From an uncultured Eubacteriales bacterium (GTDB taxonomy: Bacteria > Bacillota > Clostridia > Oscillospirales > Oscillospiraceae): a DNA stretch of 5,172 nt. Below are positions 1 through 4,800 of this stretch, one piece after another. The notes below the pieces were generated by a model. It worked only from the letters and a program-made list of their open reading frames with translations, did no database searches and was not told the origin of the DNA. The stretch's first letter is position 1; every line of letters begins with the position of its first letter. The position numbers and the translations under genes were made by a program. Location: contig USLX01000100.1 of the NCBI GenBank assembly GCA_900555665.1, positions 1 through 5,172 on the forward strand. The letters run 5' to 3'.

Positions 1-7
1 TGAACGC

Positions 8-30
8 GAAGGGGACTCTTTGTCCCCTTC
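8..30. repeat. Perfect 9-bp hairpin at the left edge
   Basis: GAAGGGGAC (8-16) and GTCCCCTTC (22-30) are perfect inverted repeats around the five-base loop TCTTT. No T run follows directly on either strand, so it is not a textbook intrinsic terminator. It may be a 3' transcript-end stem of an upstream gene outside the window, upstream of the better terminator at 87-113. The window begins with TGA, which could be that gene's stop, but this cannot be decided from here. Confidence 0.5.
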
Positions 31-86
31 ACTCTTCCCCTGCGGCTCATTCGCAGAACGGTGTATCATAGTTTTTCGACAGCCTC

Positions 87-113
87 AGACGCCCCATTCC
101 GGGGCGTCTTTTT
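87..113 (+). terminator. Intrinsic terminator of an upstream + strand transcript
   Basis: The stem GACGCCCC (88-95) / GGGGCGTC (101-108), extendable by an A-T pair to 87/109, has a five-base loop ATTCC and is followed by TTTTT (109-113). This is a strong rho-independent terminator reading on the + strand. The opposite side has no T run, so it is not bidirectional. It lies upstream of the helicase promoter and insulates the helicase-dprA unit from the preceding gene. Confidence 0.85.
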
Positions 114-158
114 CAATATGGGGCAGCGGAAAAACAAGGAAATTTTTTGTTTGCCTCT

Positions 159-186
159 TTGAAAAAACGGAAAAGTGTGATATGAT
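159..186 (+). promoter_or_regulatory. Sigma-A type promoter with extended -10, upstream of the helicase
   Basis: A -35 box TTGAAA (159-164) and a -10 box TATGAT (181-186) are separated by 16 nt. TGA directly before the -10 (178-180) gives an extended -10 TGn motif. Transcription would begin near 193, leaving a leader of roughly 33 nt before the helicase ATG at 226. The surrounding 140-205 stretch is AT-rich, unlike the coding DNA. The location just after the terminator at 87-113 supports it as the start of the helicase-dprA transcript. Confidence 0.75.
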
Positions 187-225
187 TAAAAAAATTGCGA
201 TTTTTCGGAAAAGGAACGATGAAAT

Positions 226-1419
226 ATGGAACAGAATCTGACATTTGCGGAACTTGGACTGTCGCCGGAGATCTTGCAGGCGCTGGAGCAGAAGGGGTAT
301 GGCTACCCGACGAAGATCCAGGCAGAGGCGATTCCGCCGTTTATGGAATGGAAGGACGTAATTGCCAAGGCGCCGACCGGCACGGGCAAGACGTTTGCCT
401 TCGGCATCCCGATGATCGAGCATATCGACGCGGAGAGCGAGGATCTGCAGGGGCTGATCCTGGCCCCGACGCGAGAACTGGCCATCCAGATCGCCGACGA
501 GCTGCGCGGCCTGCTGACGTTCTCCAAAAAGATCCGCGTGGCCGTGGTCTATGGCGGGGCAAAGATCGAGGGACAGATCAAGCAGCTGGAGCGGCACCCG
601 CAGATTGTGGTGGCGACGCCGGGGCGGCTGATGGATCATTATAAGCGCAAAACGCTCCGGCTCGACCGCGTGCAGACCGTGGTGCTCGACGAAGCCGACC
701 GGATGCTCGACATGGGCTTTTTTGATGATGTGACGCACATCATTGAAAAGATCAAAAACCGACGCAACCTCGGCCTCTTCTCCGCGACGATCTCGCAGGA
801 GGTCATGACCGTCTCCTGGATGTATCAGCGCGACGAGGTGGAGATCACGGTGCAGCCCGACGCGGAAAACCGGCCGGACATCACGCAGTATTCCATCACC
901 TGCCCACCGCTGGAGAAGATCGACACGGCGATGAAGCTGCTGCGGACGATGGGCTTTGAGCGGACAATCATCTTCTGCAACACGAAGGTGATGTGTCAGC
1001 GGCTGTGCGACGATTTCCGGCGCGCAGGCGTGGATGCGGACTGCATCCACGGCGACATTCCGCAGCAAAAGCGGGAGAAGACGATGCGCACGTTCAAAGA
1101 AGGGAAGCTGCCGGTTTTGATCGCGACGGACGTCGCCTCGCGCGGGATCGACGTGGATGACGTCGACTGCGTGCTGAACTATGACATCCCGGAAGAAAAT
1201 GAATATTACATCCACCGCATCGGCCGCACGGGGCGCGCAAAGCGCAAGGGCGTGGCCATCTCGATCATCGGGACGCTGCCGGAGCAGGCCAAGCTGGATG
1301 AAATTGCAAAGTACTCGCACTATCAGGTGCAGCCGGTACAGTTTTTGGAGGACGGCACGCTGGTCGAGGCCGAGCGGAAAAAGCCGCAGCCGCAGACAAG
1401 ACGCCGATTCCGCCGTTGA
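226..1419 (+). CDS. DEAD-box ATP-dependent RNA helicase
   Basis: A complete 397-residue superfamily 2 helicase core that should unwind short RNA duplexes using ATP, typically in ribosome assembly or mRNA turnover. Motifs appear in order: Q motif region (F7 to Q32), motif I APTGTGKT (49-56), Ia PTREL (81-85), Ib TPGR (130-133), DEAD (154-157), SAT (185-187), IIFCNT (247-252), ATDVASRGID (299-308) and HRIGRTGR (329-336). Both RecA-like lobes are intact. After the core there is only a short tail ending in basic RRRFRR, with no DbpA-type RNA-binding domain, so specificity probably comes from partners or the basic tail. The ATG at 226 is preceded by AAGGA (211-215), a slightly long 10-nt spacing, and by the promoter at 159-186. 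The compact core is eIF4A/CshA-like, but I cannot name the orthologue. It is followed after 17 nt by the dprA-like gene, probably on the same mRNA. Confidence 0.96.
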   Translation: MEQNLTFAELGLSPEILQALEQKGYGYPTKIQAEAIPPFMEWKDVIAKAPTGTGKTFAFGIPMIEHIDAESEDLQGLILAPTRELAIQIADELRGLLTFSKKIRVAVVYGGAKIEGQIKQLERHPQIVVATPGRLMDHYKRKTLRLDRVQTVVLDEADRMLDMGFFDDVTHIIEKIKNRRNLGLFSATISQEVMTVSWMYQRDEVEITVQPDAENRPDITQYSITCPPLEKIDTAMKLLRTMGFERTIIFCNTKVMCQRLCDDFRRAGVDADCIHGDIPQQKREKTMRTFKEGKLPVLIATDVASRGIDVDDVDCVLNYDIPEENEYYIHRIGRTGRAKRKGVAISIIGTLPEQAKLDEIAKYSHYQVQPVQFLEDGTLVEAERKKPQPQTRRRFRR

Positions 1420-1426
1420 GAGCGGC

Positions 1427-1436
1427 GGAGGAGGGG
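1427..1436 (+). promoter_or_regulatory. Ribosome binding site that fixes the dprA-like start at 1437
   Basis: GGAGGAGGGG lies immediately before ATG 1437, with the GGAGG core (1427-1431) five bases upstream. An in-frame TTG at 1416 overlaps the helicase stop but has no purine-rich sequence in front of it. The ATG is therefore the better start. Confidence 0.7.
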
Positions 1437-2306
1437 ATGCTGCTGCTGTGCAGCTCCCTGGGGCAGGCGGAGGCCCGGGCGCTGAGCTATGCGCAGTTTC
1501 GCACGCTGGCACAGCGCGTCCAGCTGCACGGTGCAGGAGGGGCGGATCCCAACCGGGCGCTCACGGCGCAGGATGTGCGTGGCCTCGGCTATGACGAGGC
1601 GGACGGGGCGCACATTGTCGGCTTGCTGGAGCGCGAGGACCGGCTCCGCGCCTATCTGGCCGCGGGCGAGACGCTGGGCATTTTCCCGCTCACGCGCATC
1701 AGCCGGGGCTATCCGCTGCGGCTGCGGGAGCAGTTGGGAGACCGGTGTTCGCCGGTGCTCTGGTATCGGGGCGATCTGCGGCTGCTGACGCTGCCCTGCG
1801 TCAGCGTAGTCGGCTCGCGGCAGCCGAATGCACAGACCGTACGCTTTGCGCGGCGCTGCGGGACGCTCGCGGCGCAGGAAGGCTTTGTGCTCTGCTCGGG
1901 CGGCGCAGAGGGCGTGGACGAGGAGGCGGAAGCGGCCTGTCTGCAGAGCGGCGGGCGCGTGATTGTGTTCCCGGCCGGGCGGCTGCGGGACTGCCGGATG
2001 GACGCGCGGGTGCTGTATCTGGCGGAAGGGGCGTATGACGCGCCGTTTTCCGCGCAGCGGGCGCTGGCACGAAACCGGCTGATTCATGCGCTGGGCGAGA
2101 AGACGTACGCGGCACAGGCTCGGCTGCGAAGCGGCGGAACCTGGCGCGGATGCACGGAGAATCTGCATGCCTCGCTCAGCCCGCTCTACCTCTACGACGA
2201 CGGAAGCGAGGCGGCGAAGGCGCTGCTGGCGATGGGGGCAATCGGAACGGGCCTCCCGGAGACGCTGCGGACGGCGCCGGTGGGACAGCTGCGCATGGAC
2301 ACCTAG
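1437..2306 (+). CDS. dprA: DprA/Smf-family DNA-processing protein, divergent and short
   Basis: A 289-residue protein of the DprA/Smf family (SLOG Rossmann superfamily). Characterised members bind single-stranded DNA and load RecA during natural transformation. Visible landmarks are the linker GYPLRLRE (91-98) leading to PVLWYRGDL (106-114), the Rossmann entry VVGSR (124-128), a phosphate-binding-like SGGAEGVD (154-161), a second strand VIVFPAG (175-181) and RNRLIHAL (212-219) with SGGT (232-235). These correspond to the usual YPxxL, GSR, SGxAxGID and RNRxI motifs. The canonical AH after GID is replaced by EEAEAA, and the protein stops about 50 residues after the SGGT stretch without an evident winged-helix domain, so it is shorter than typical DprA of about 360 residues. 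The stop TAG is formed by the boundary of the MITE-like element at 2306-2390. Family membership is clear; a role in competence is inference, and no com genes are in view. Confidence 0.85.
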   Translation: MLLLCSSLGQAEARALSYAQFRTLAQRVQLHGAGGADPNRALTAQDVRGLGYDEADGAHIVGLLEREDRLRAYLAAGETLGIFPLTRISRGYPLRLREQLGDRCSPVLWYRGDLRLLTLPCVSVVGSRQPNAQTVRFARRCGTLAAQEGFVLCSGGAEGVDEEAEAACLQSGGRVIVFPAGRLRDCRMDARVLYLAEGAYDAPFSAQRALARNRLIHALGEKTYAAQARLRSGGTWRGCTENLHASLSPLYLYDDGSEAAKALLAMGAIGTGLPETLRTAPVGQLRMDT

Positions 2307-2392
2307 GGTGCATTCTTCCAACTGCCAACGCACCCGAACAGCGGACCTTTTCGCGCTGCCGGTCACATCGCCAGTTGGAAGAATACACCCTA
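2304..2392. mobile_element. 85-bp MITE-like palindromic element flanked by TA
   Basis: Terminal arms GGGTGCATTCTTCCAACTG (2306-2324) and CAGTTGGAAGAATACACCC (2372-2390) are inverted repeats with one mismatch in 19 bp. TA flanks the element on both sides (2304-2305 and 2391-2392), extending the symmetry to 21 bp and looking like a TA target duplication. The 47-nt centre contains a smaller hairpin, CAGCG (2339-2343) / CGCTG (2354-2358). There is no coding capacity. The first TA plus the element's first G form the TAG stop of the dprA-like gene. Removing the element and one TA leaves ACC-TAA at the same codon, followed directly by the terminator. A non-autonomous element mobilised by a Tc1/mariner/IS630-type transposase, which target TA, fits. 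A clade-specific palindromic repeat or an RNA structure is the alternative. Confidence 0.65.
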
Positions 2393-2401
2393 AGAAAAAC
2401 A

Positions 2402-2442
2402 GCCCTCCCCTGCCCTTTCCGGGTCGGCGGAGGGCGATTTTT
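2402..2442. terminator. Bidirectional intrinsic terminator after dprA
   Basis: The outer stem GCCCTCC (2402-2408) / GGAGGGC (2429-2435) encloses an inner CCC/GGG stem (2413-2415 / 2421-2423). TTTTT follows at 2438-2442 for the + strand, and AAAAA at 2395-2399 gives a T run for - strand transcripts. It should end the helicase-dprA transcript and can also stop - strand read-through from the DUF2284 gene. Confidence 0.8.
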
Positions 2443-2460
2443 GTTTGCTGCGAAGATGCG

Positions 2461-2494
2461 AAAAATCCACCGGTTCTTCAGCCGGTGGATTTTT
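2461..2494. terminator. Symmetrical bidirectional intrinsic terminator between convergent genes
   Basis: AAAAATCCACCGG (2461-2473) and CCGGTGGATTTTT (2482-2494) form a perfect 13-bp inverted repeat with an eight-base loop. The A and T tracts at the stem base supply a T run in both directions. It lies 98 nt past the - strand DUF2284 stop and is the most likely end of that transcript. Between it and that stop there is also a 7-bp hairpin with an AAA loop, GAAGCAG (2505-2511) / CTGCTTC (2515-2521), without a T run. I see nothing else in 2522-2592. Confidence 0.85.
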
Positions 2495-2592
2495 GTTGGG
2501 GGTGGAAGCAGAAACTGCTTCTGCGGCCCTGAATGGCTGCGGCGGTCTTTTCGGGCGGGAAAGGCTTTTCGAGGGGGACGCCTGAAGCCGGT

Positions 2593-3069
2593 TTAAAAGA
2601 GGATGAGGGAGAAATAGCGGATTTTGCCGTCATTTTCCCAGCATTTCATCCCGACTTGGTCGGCCATTTTTTGCGCGTTTACACAATAGGCCGACATGCA
2701 GGAGGCCGTTTTCCAGGGGCCTGCGCCCATCATGAGAAGCTTCTCCTGGCCGTCGGCCCGGAGCAGGGCCATGAGCTGCTCGGTCAGCTCGTTTTGATGG
2801 CGTTTGGCGGCTTTTTGCTCGGCGGAGTCGGTATAACAGCGCGGAGTCGTCTCGATGGTGAGGACGAGGGCGGTTTCAAACTGCCGGACGCGCGACGTCA
2901 TCTCCTCCACAGTGCCGCTCATGGGCGGACAGGTGGGGAGGCGGTTATAGTTTCCGCAGAGGTTTTCTTCGCAGAAACAGCGGTATTCCGGCATGATTAC
3001 CAGATCCTTGACCGGCATAAGCGCGGCGTCGGTGAAGCCGAGCGATTTGGCCTGTTGTACATAATCCAT
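2593..3069 (-). CDS. DUF2284-type cysteine-rich metal-binding protein, short form
   Basis: A 158-residue predicted cytosolic protein resembling DUF2284, a family of predicted metal or Fe-S cluster binding proteins without an established reaction. The N-terminal cysteine group RCFCEENLCGNYNRLPTCPP (30-49; C31, C33, C38, C47) matches the family's Cys-rich motif ending in CPP. The C-terminal part SCMSAYCVNAQKMAD (123-137), followed by a terminal hydrophobic strand YFSLILF (152-158), matches the family's conserved SMEAYG-type C-terminus. The second cysteine cluster usually found between GAGP and that segment is absent: GAGP (115-118) runs almost directly into WKTASC, leaving C124, C129 and C143. 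This may be a small deletion or a natural subfamily. ATG 3069 has an excellent AAGGAGGG (3077-3084) at good spacing. It lies 80 nt downstream of the LarA-like gene and may have its own promoter at 3097-3125. Confidence 0.75.
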   Translation of the reverse strand: MDYVQQAKSLGFTDAALMPVKDLVIMPEYRCFCEENLCGNYNRLPTCPPMSGTVEEMTSRVRQFETALVLTIETTPRCYTDSAEQKAAKRHQNELTEQLMALLRADGQEKLLMMGAGPWKTASCMSAYCVNAQKMADQVGMKCWENDGKIRYFSLILF

Positions 3070-3096
3070 AGCAAAGCCCTCCTTGCGTTTTTCTGT

Positions 3097-3125
3097 ATTC
3101 TAGCACAGGCGGCGGAAAAATGGAA
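3097..3125 (-). promoter_or_regulatory. Possible promoter for the DUF2284 gene
   Basis: Read on the - strand, TAGAAT (3102-3097) is a good -10 box and is preceded by TGC, an extended -10. A weak -35-like TTCCAT (3125-3120) sits 17 nt upstream. It lies in the 80-nt gap after the LarA-like stop, and transcription would start shortly before the ribosome binding site at 3077-3084. The -35 matches only about half of the consensus, so confidence is limited. Confidence 0.4.
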
Positions 3126-3129
3126 GCGT

Positions 3130-3149
3130 GCGGCAGGTTTTTCTGCCGC
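3130..3149. repeat. 7-bp hairpin just after the LarA-like stop codon
   Basis: GCGGCAG (3130-3136) and CTGCCGC (3143-3149) form a perfect stem with loop GTTTTT. It directly follows the TGA (3152-3150) of the LarA-like gene on the - strand. No T run follows the stem immediately; ATTTTT comes only about eight bases later. It is at best a weak terminator or a 3'-end stabilising stem. Confidence 0.4.
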
Positions 3150-3641
3150 TCACGGCACGGCAGGGACGAAGCCGGCGACATTGCCGTCCGGCGCATAGTC
3201 CACCTCGAAGGTTCCGGGCAGGACACGGAGGAGCGGATTTTGCTCCGCCTCCGGCAGGAGGGCCGGGGAGACATAGAACTCCCCCAGGTGGTTGGTGTCC
3301 TGGATCCACATGAGGCGGCAGCCGCGCAGAATCTCCCGCTGGCCCTCGGCCGTCGCGCCGCCGTGGCTGCCCATGGCGGGCACCAGGAAGGGGCGCGCGC
3401 CCTTTTCCTGCAGGGCTGCGATCAGCGTGCGCACGAGAAGGGCGAGGTTGGTAATTTCGCGGCTGCCGGCGGCAATGGCAACCGTCTGCCCCGGGCGGAG
3501 CGGTCGGAGCACACCGCTCGCGCGCAGCTCCCGGCGAAGCACAGCGGCAGGGTCTTTCAGACGGGGGGATGGGAGGTCATATTGGATACGGCGGAGCGGC
3601 GGAAGCCGCTCGCCCTGCAGAAGCGCTTCAAAGGGGTGCAT
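3150..3641 (-). pseudogene. DUF2088/LarA-type protein with large internal deletion
   Basis: The 163-residue product resembles the DUF2088 (Lar_N) lactate-racemase-like family, whose members are about 420 residues and, where characterised, use a nickel-pincer cofactor. Residues 1-106 match the family's beginning: VAIAAGSREI (54-63), then VPAMGSHGGATAEGQREIL (87-105), where H93 corresponds to the first catalytic His region. Residues 109-155 match the family's far C-terminus: RLMWIQDTNHLGEFYVS (109-125), ALLPEAEQNP (127-136) and a final D-x-GN (152-154). The middle, about 260 residues with the KPHT and cofactor-lysine segment, is missing, with the join near residue 107 (about 3321-3323). The frame is kept. 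ATG 3641 has a perfect AGGAGG (3649-3654). A terminator ends about ten bases upstream of that site and no promoter is visible, so expression would need read-through. A real in-frame deletion, an assembly collapse or a natural short protein are the options; a racemase is not possible as it stands. Confidence 0.7.
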
Positions 3642-3663
3642 GGTGATTCCTCCTGTGGTTTTG

Positions 3664-3695
3664 AAAAAAGGGAACGGCAGAAAACTGCCGTTCCC
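3664..3695 (-). terminator. Intrinsic terminator after the isomerase gene
   Basis: Read on the - strand, GGGAACGGCAG (3695-3685) and CTGCCGTTCCC (3680-3670) form a perfect 11-bp stem with loop TTTT, followed by TTTTTT (3669-3664). This is a textbook intrinsic terminator about 60 nt after the isomerase stop. It separates the kinase-isomerase unit from the LarA-like gene, whose ribosome binding site begins only about ten bases further on. Confidence 0.92.
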
Positions 3696-3754
3696 ACAGT
3701 GGATCCTGGTTGCCAGCCCGACGAGCGGGAAGCGGTTCGGGCGCGCAGAAGGGC

Positions 3755-4216
3755 TTACAGGCTCTCCATAACCGCATAAGCATCCTGCAGGATCTTGTCG
3801 GTCGCGCAGTCGACGCCCTCCCTCCAGGGCGTCTGGAGGAATTCATCGACCATCCGCACGCCCATCTCCGGGCCGACGATGAAGCCGCCCATGGCGAGGA
3901 CGTTGATGTTGTTGAAGACTCTGGCGCGGTTGACCGCGTAGAGCGATTCACAGAGACCGGCGTAGACGCCATGGTACTTGTTGGCAATCAGGCTGACGCC
4001 CATGCCGGTGCCGCACATGACGATGCCGCGCTCAAACTTCTCCTCCGAGACGGCCTTGGCCAGGTTGCCGGCGACCTCGTTGAAGGCGACGGGCGCATCG
4101 AGCGACTGCGTGCCGACGTCGGTCACTTCATAGCCGAGCTCCACCAGGTGCGCCTTGACGGCCTCCTTGAGATTGAAACCGCTGGCATCCGAGCCGATGA
4201 TCATTTTCTTTTCCAT
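3755..4216 (-). CDS. RpiB/LacA/LacB-family sugar-phosphate isomerase, His-less variant
   Basis: A complete 153-residue cytosolic protein of the RpiB/LacAB family, which interconverts aldose and ketose phosphates. Family features: an N-terminal strand with MIIGSDASGFNLK (5-17), GYEVTDVGT (28-36), the catalytic loop GIVMCGTGMGVSLIANK (64-80) with C68 as the likely base, and NNINVLAMGG (102-111) with N102 and N105. Both His residues typical of ribose-5-phosphate isomerase B are replaced: the DHxG His by A11 and the ring-opening RxHN His by F101. The DYP motif is PVAF (42-45), and the C-terminal GGRH-type phosphate-binding segment reads REGVDC (132-137). A substrate other than ribose 5-phosphate is therefore likely. 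ATG 4216 is chosen over in-frame TTG 4231 because GGAGG (4225-4229), which overlaps that TTG, lies eight bases before the ATG, and the length then matches the roughly 150 residues of the family. It follows the kinase fragment by 38 nt, a likely co-transcribed pair, and ends at the terminator 3664-3695. Confidence 0.88.
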   Translation of the reverse strand: MEKKMIIGSDASGFNLKEAVKAHLVELGYEVTDVGTQSLDAPVAFNEVAGNLAKAVSEEKFERGIVMCGTGMGVSLIANKYHGVYAGLCESLYAVNRARVFNNINVLAMGGFIVGPEMGVRMVDEFLQTPWREGVDCATDKILQDAYAVMESL

Positions 4217-4222
4217 AATATG

Positions 4223-4229
4223 CTCCTCC
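4223..4229 (-). promoter_or_regulatory. Ribosome binding site that fixes the isomerase start
   Basis: GGAGGAG on the - strand (4229-4223) sits in the 38-nt gap after the kinase stop, with its GGAGG core eight bases from ATG 4216. The alternative in-frame TTG at 4231 overlaps this site and has no purine-rich sequence of its own. Confidence 0.7.
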
Positions 4230-4254
4230 AATCTTTTGTTGTCGTGTGTTCCGT

Positions 4255-4800
4255 TTATCGATACCCGGTCGCCTTCGCGAGGGCCTGGTATTCGTCTTTC
4301 AACTCGCCGTAGAGGCGGTCGTAGATTGCGTAATACTGTTCATACTTGGCATGGGCTTCGGAGTTTGGCTGTTCATAGTTGGAGAACTTGACCCAGTCCT
4401 TGACGACGTCGTAGCTCTTGAAGACCCCGACGCCGACGCCCGCGTTGATCGCATTGCCGACCGGCGCACCCTTGGACTCGGCCATAAAGGCCACGGGAAC
4501 GTCGAACACGTCGGCGATGATCTGGCGCCAGAGCGCGCTCTTCGCGCCGCCCTCGACGAGCACCATCGGCAGCTTCATCTCCAGACCGCTGGCGCGGATG
4601 TAGAGGAAGTTTTGATAGAGCGCATAGGCGGCCGCCTCCATGAACGAGCGGATGACGTGGCCGCGGCCATGCGCAAGCGAGAGGCCGAAGAGGACGCCGC
4701 GCGCGACAGGATCCCAGATCGGGGTGCGCTCGCCCATGAAGTAGGGCAGCGTGATGAGGCCGTCGCTGCCGATGGGGGCTTTGGCCGCCTCCATGTTCAT
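4255..4800 (-). CDS. FGGY-family carbohydrate kinase, C-terminal fragment (5'-truncated)
   Basis: The 181 residues are the C-terminal domain of a xylulokinase-like FGGY sugar kinase, which phosphorylates a pentose, ketose or polyol with ATP. Visible are GSDGLITLPYFMGERTPIWD (11-30), DPVARGVLFGLSLAH (30-44), the FGGY_C nucleotide-binding signature EGGAKSALWRQIIADVF (83-99; EGGAKS where GGGAKS is usual) and GAPVGNAINAGVGVG (111-125). Complete family members have about 500 residues, so roughly 310 are absent, including the whole N-terminal domain with the catalytic Asp. The first ATG (4800) has no ribosome binding site, and an in-frame TAA lies 21 nt upstream, so the frame does not continue. The fragment should be inactive as encoded. 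It precedes the isomerase by 38 nt, suggesting an original sugar-catabolic operon. The substrate cannot be told from this domain. The coordinates give the open frame, not a trusted start. Confidence 0.85.
   Translation of the reverse strand: MNMEAAKAPIGSDGLITLPYFMGERTPIWDPVARGVLFGLSLAHGRGHVIRSFMEAAAYALYQNFLYIRASGLEMKLPMVLVEGGAKSALWRQIIADVFDVPVAFMAESKGAPVGNAINAGVGVGVFKSYDVVKDWVKFSNYEQPNSEAHAKYEQYYAIYDRLYGELKDEYQALAKATGYR

Noticed and set aside
1416..1436. TTG at 1416 as the dprA start, overlapping the helicase stop
   Set aside because: No Shine-Dalgarno precedes it, and the extra residues are encoded by the GGAGGAGGGG that serves ATG 1437.
85..1512. Long open frame of 475 codons on the - strand
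   Set aside because: It lies antisense to the unambiguous DEAD-box helicase and is rich in His, Arg, Leu and Pro with no recognisable motif, as expected for a shadow frame in GC-rich coding DNA.
1323..2366. Open frame of 347 codons on the - strand
   Set aside because: Antisense shadow of the dprA-like gene; no domain-like sequence and no ribosome binding site.
2304..2392. The palindrome as a plain intrinsic terminator of dprA
   Set aside because: It has a 47-nt centre and no T run after either arm, and two proper terminators follow. The TA flanks and the restored TAA on excision fit an insertion better.
2533..3198. Open frame of 221 codons on the + strand
   Set aside because: It opposes the DUF2284-like gene, which has matching family motifs and a perfect ribosome binding site. 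The + strand frame also crosses the intergenic gap and hairpin at 3130-3149.
4217..4231. TTG at 4231 as the isomerase start
   Set aside because: The TTG overlaps the ribosome binding site for ATG 4216, and the shorter protein fits the family length.
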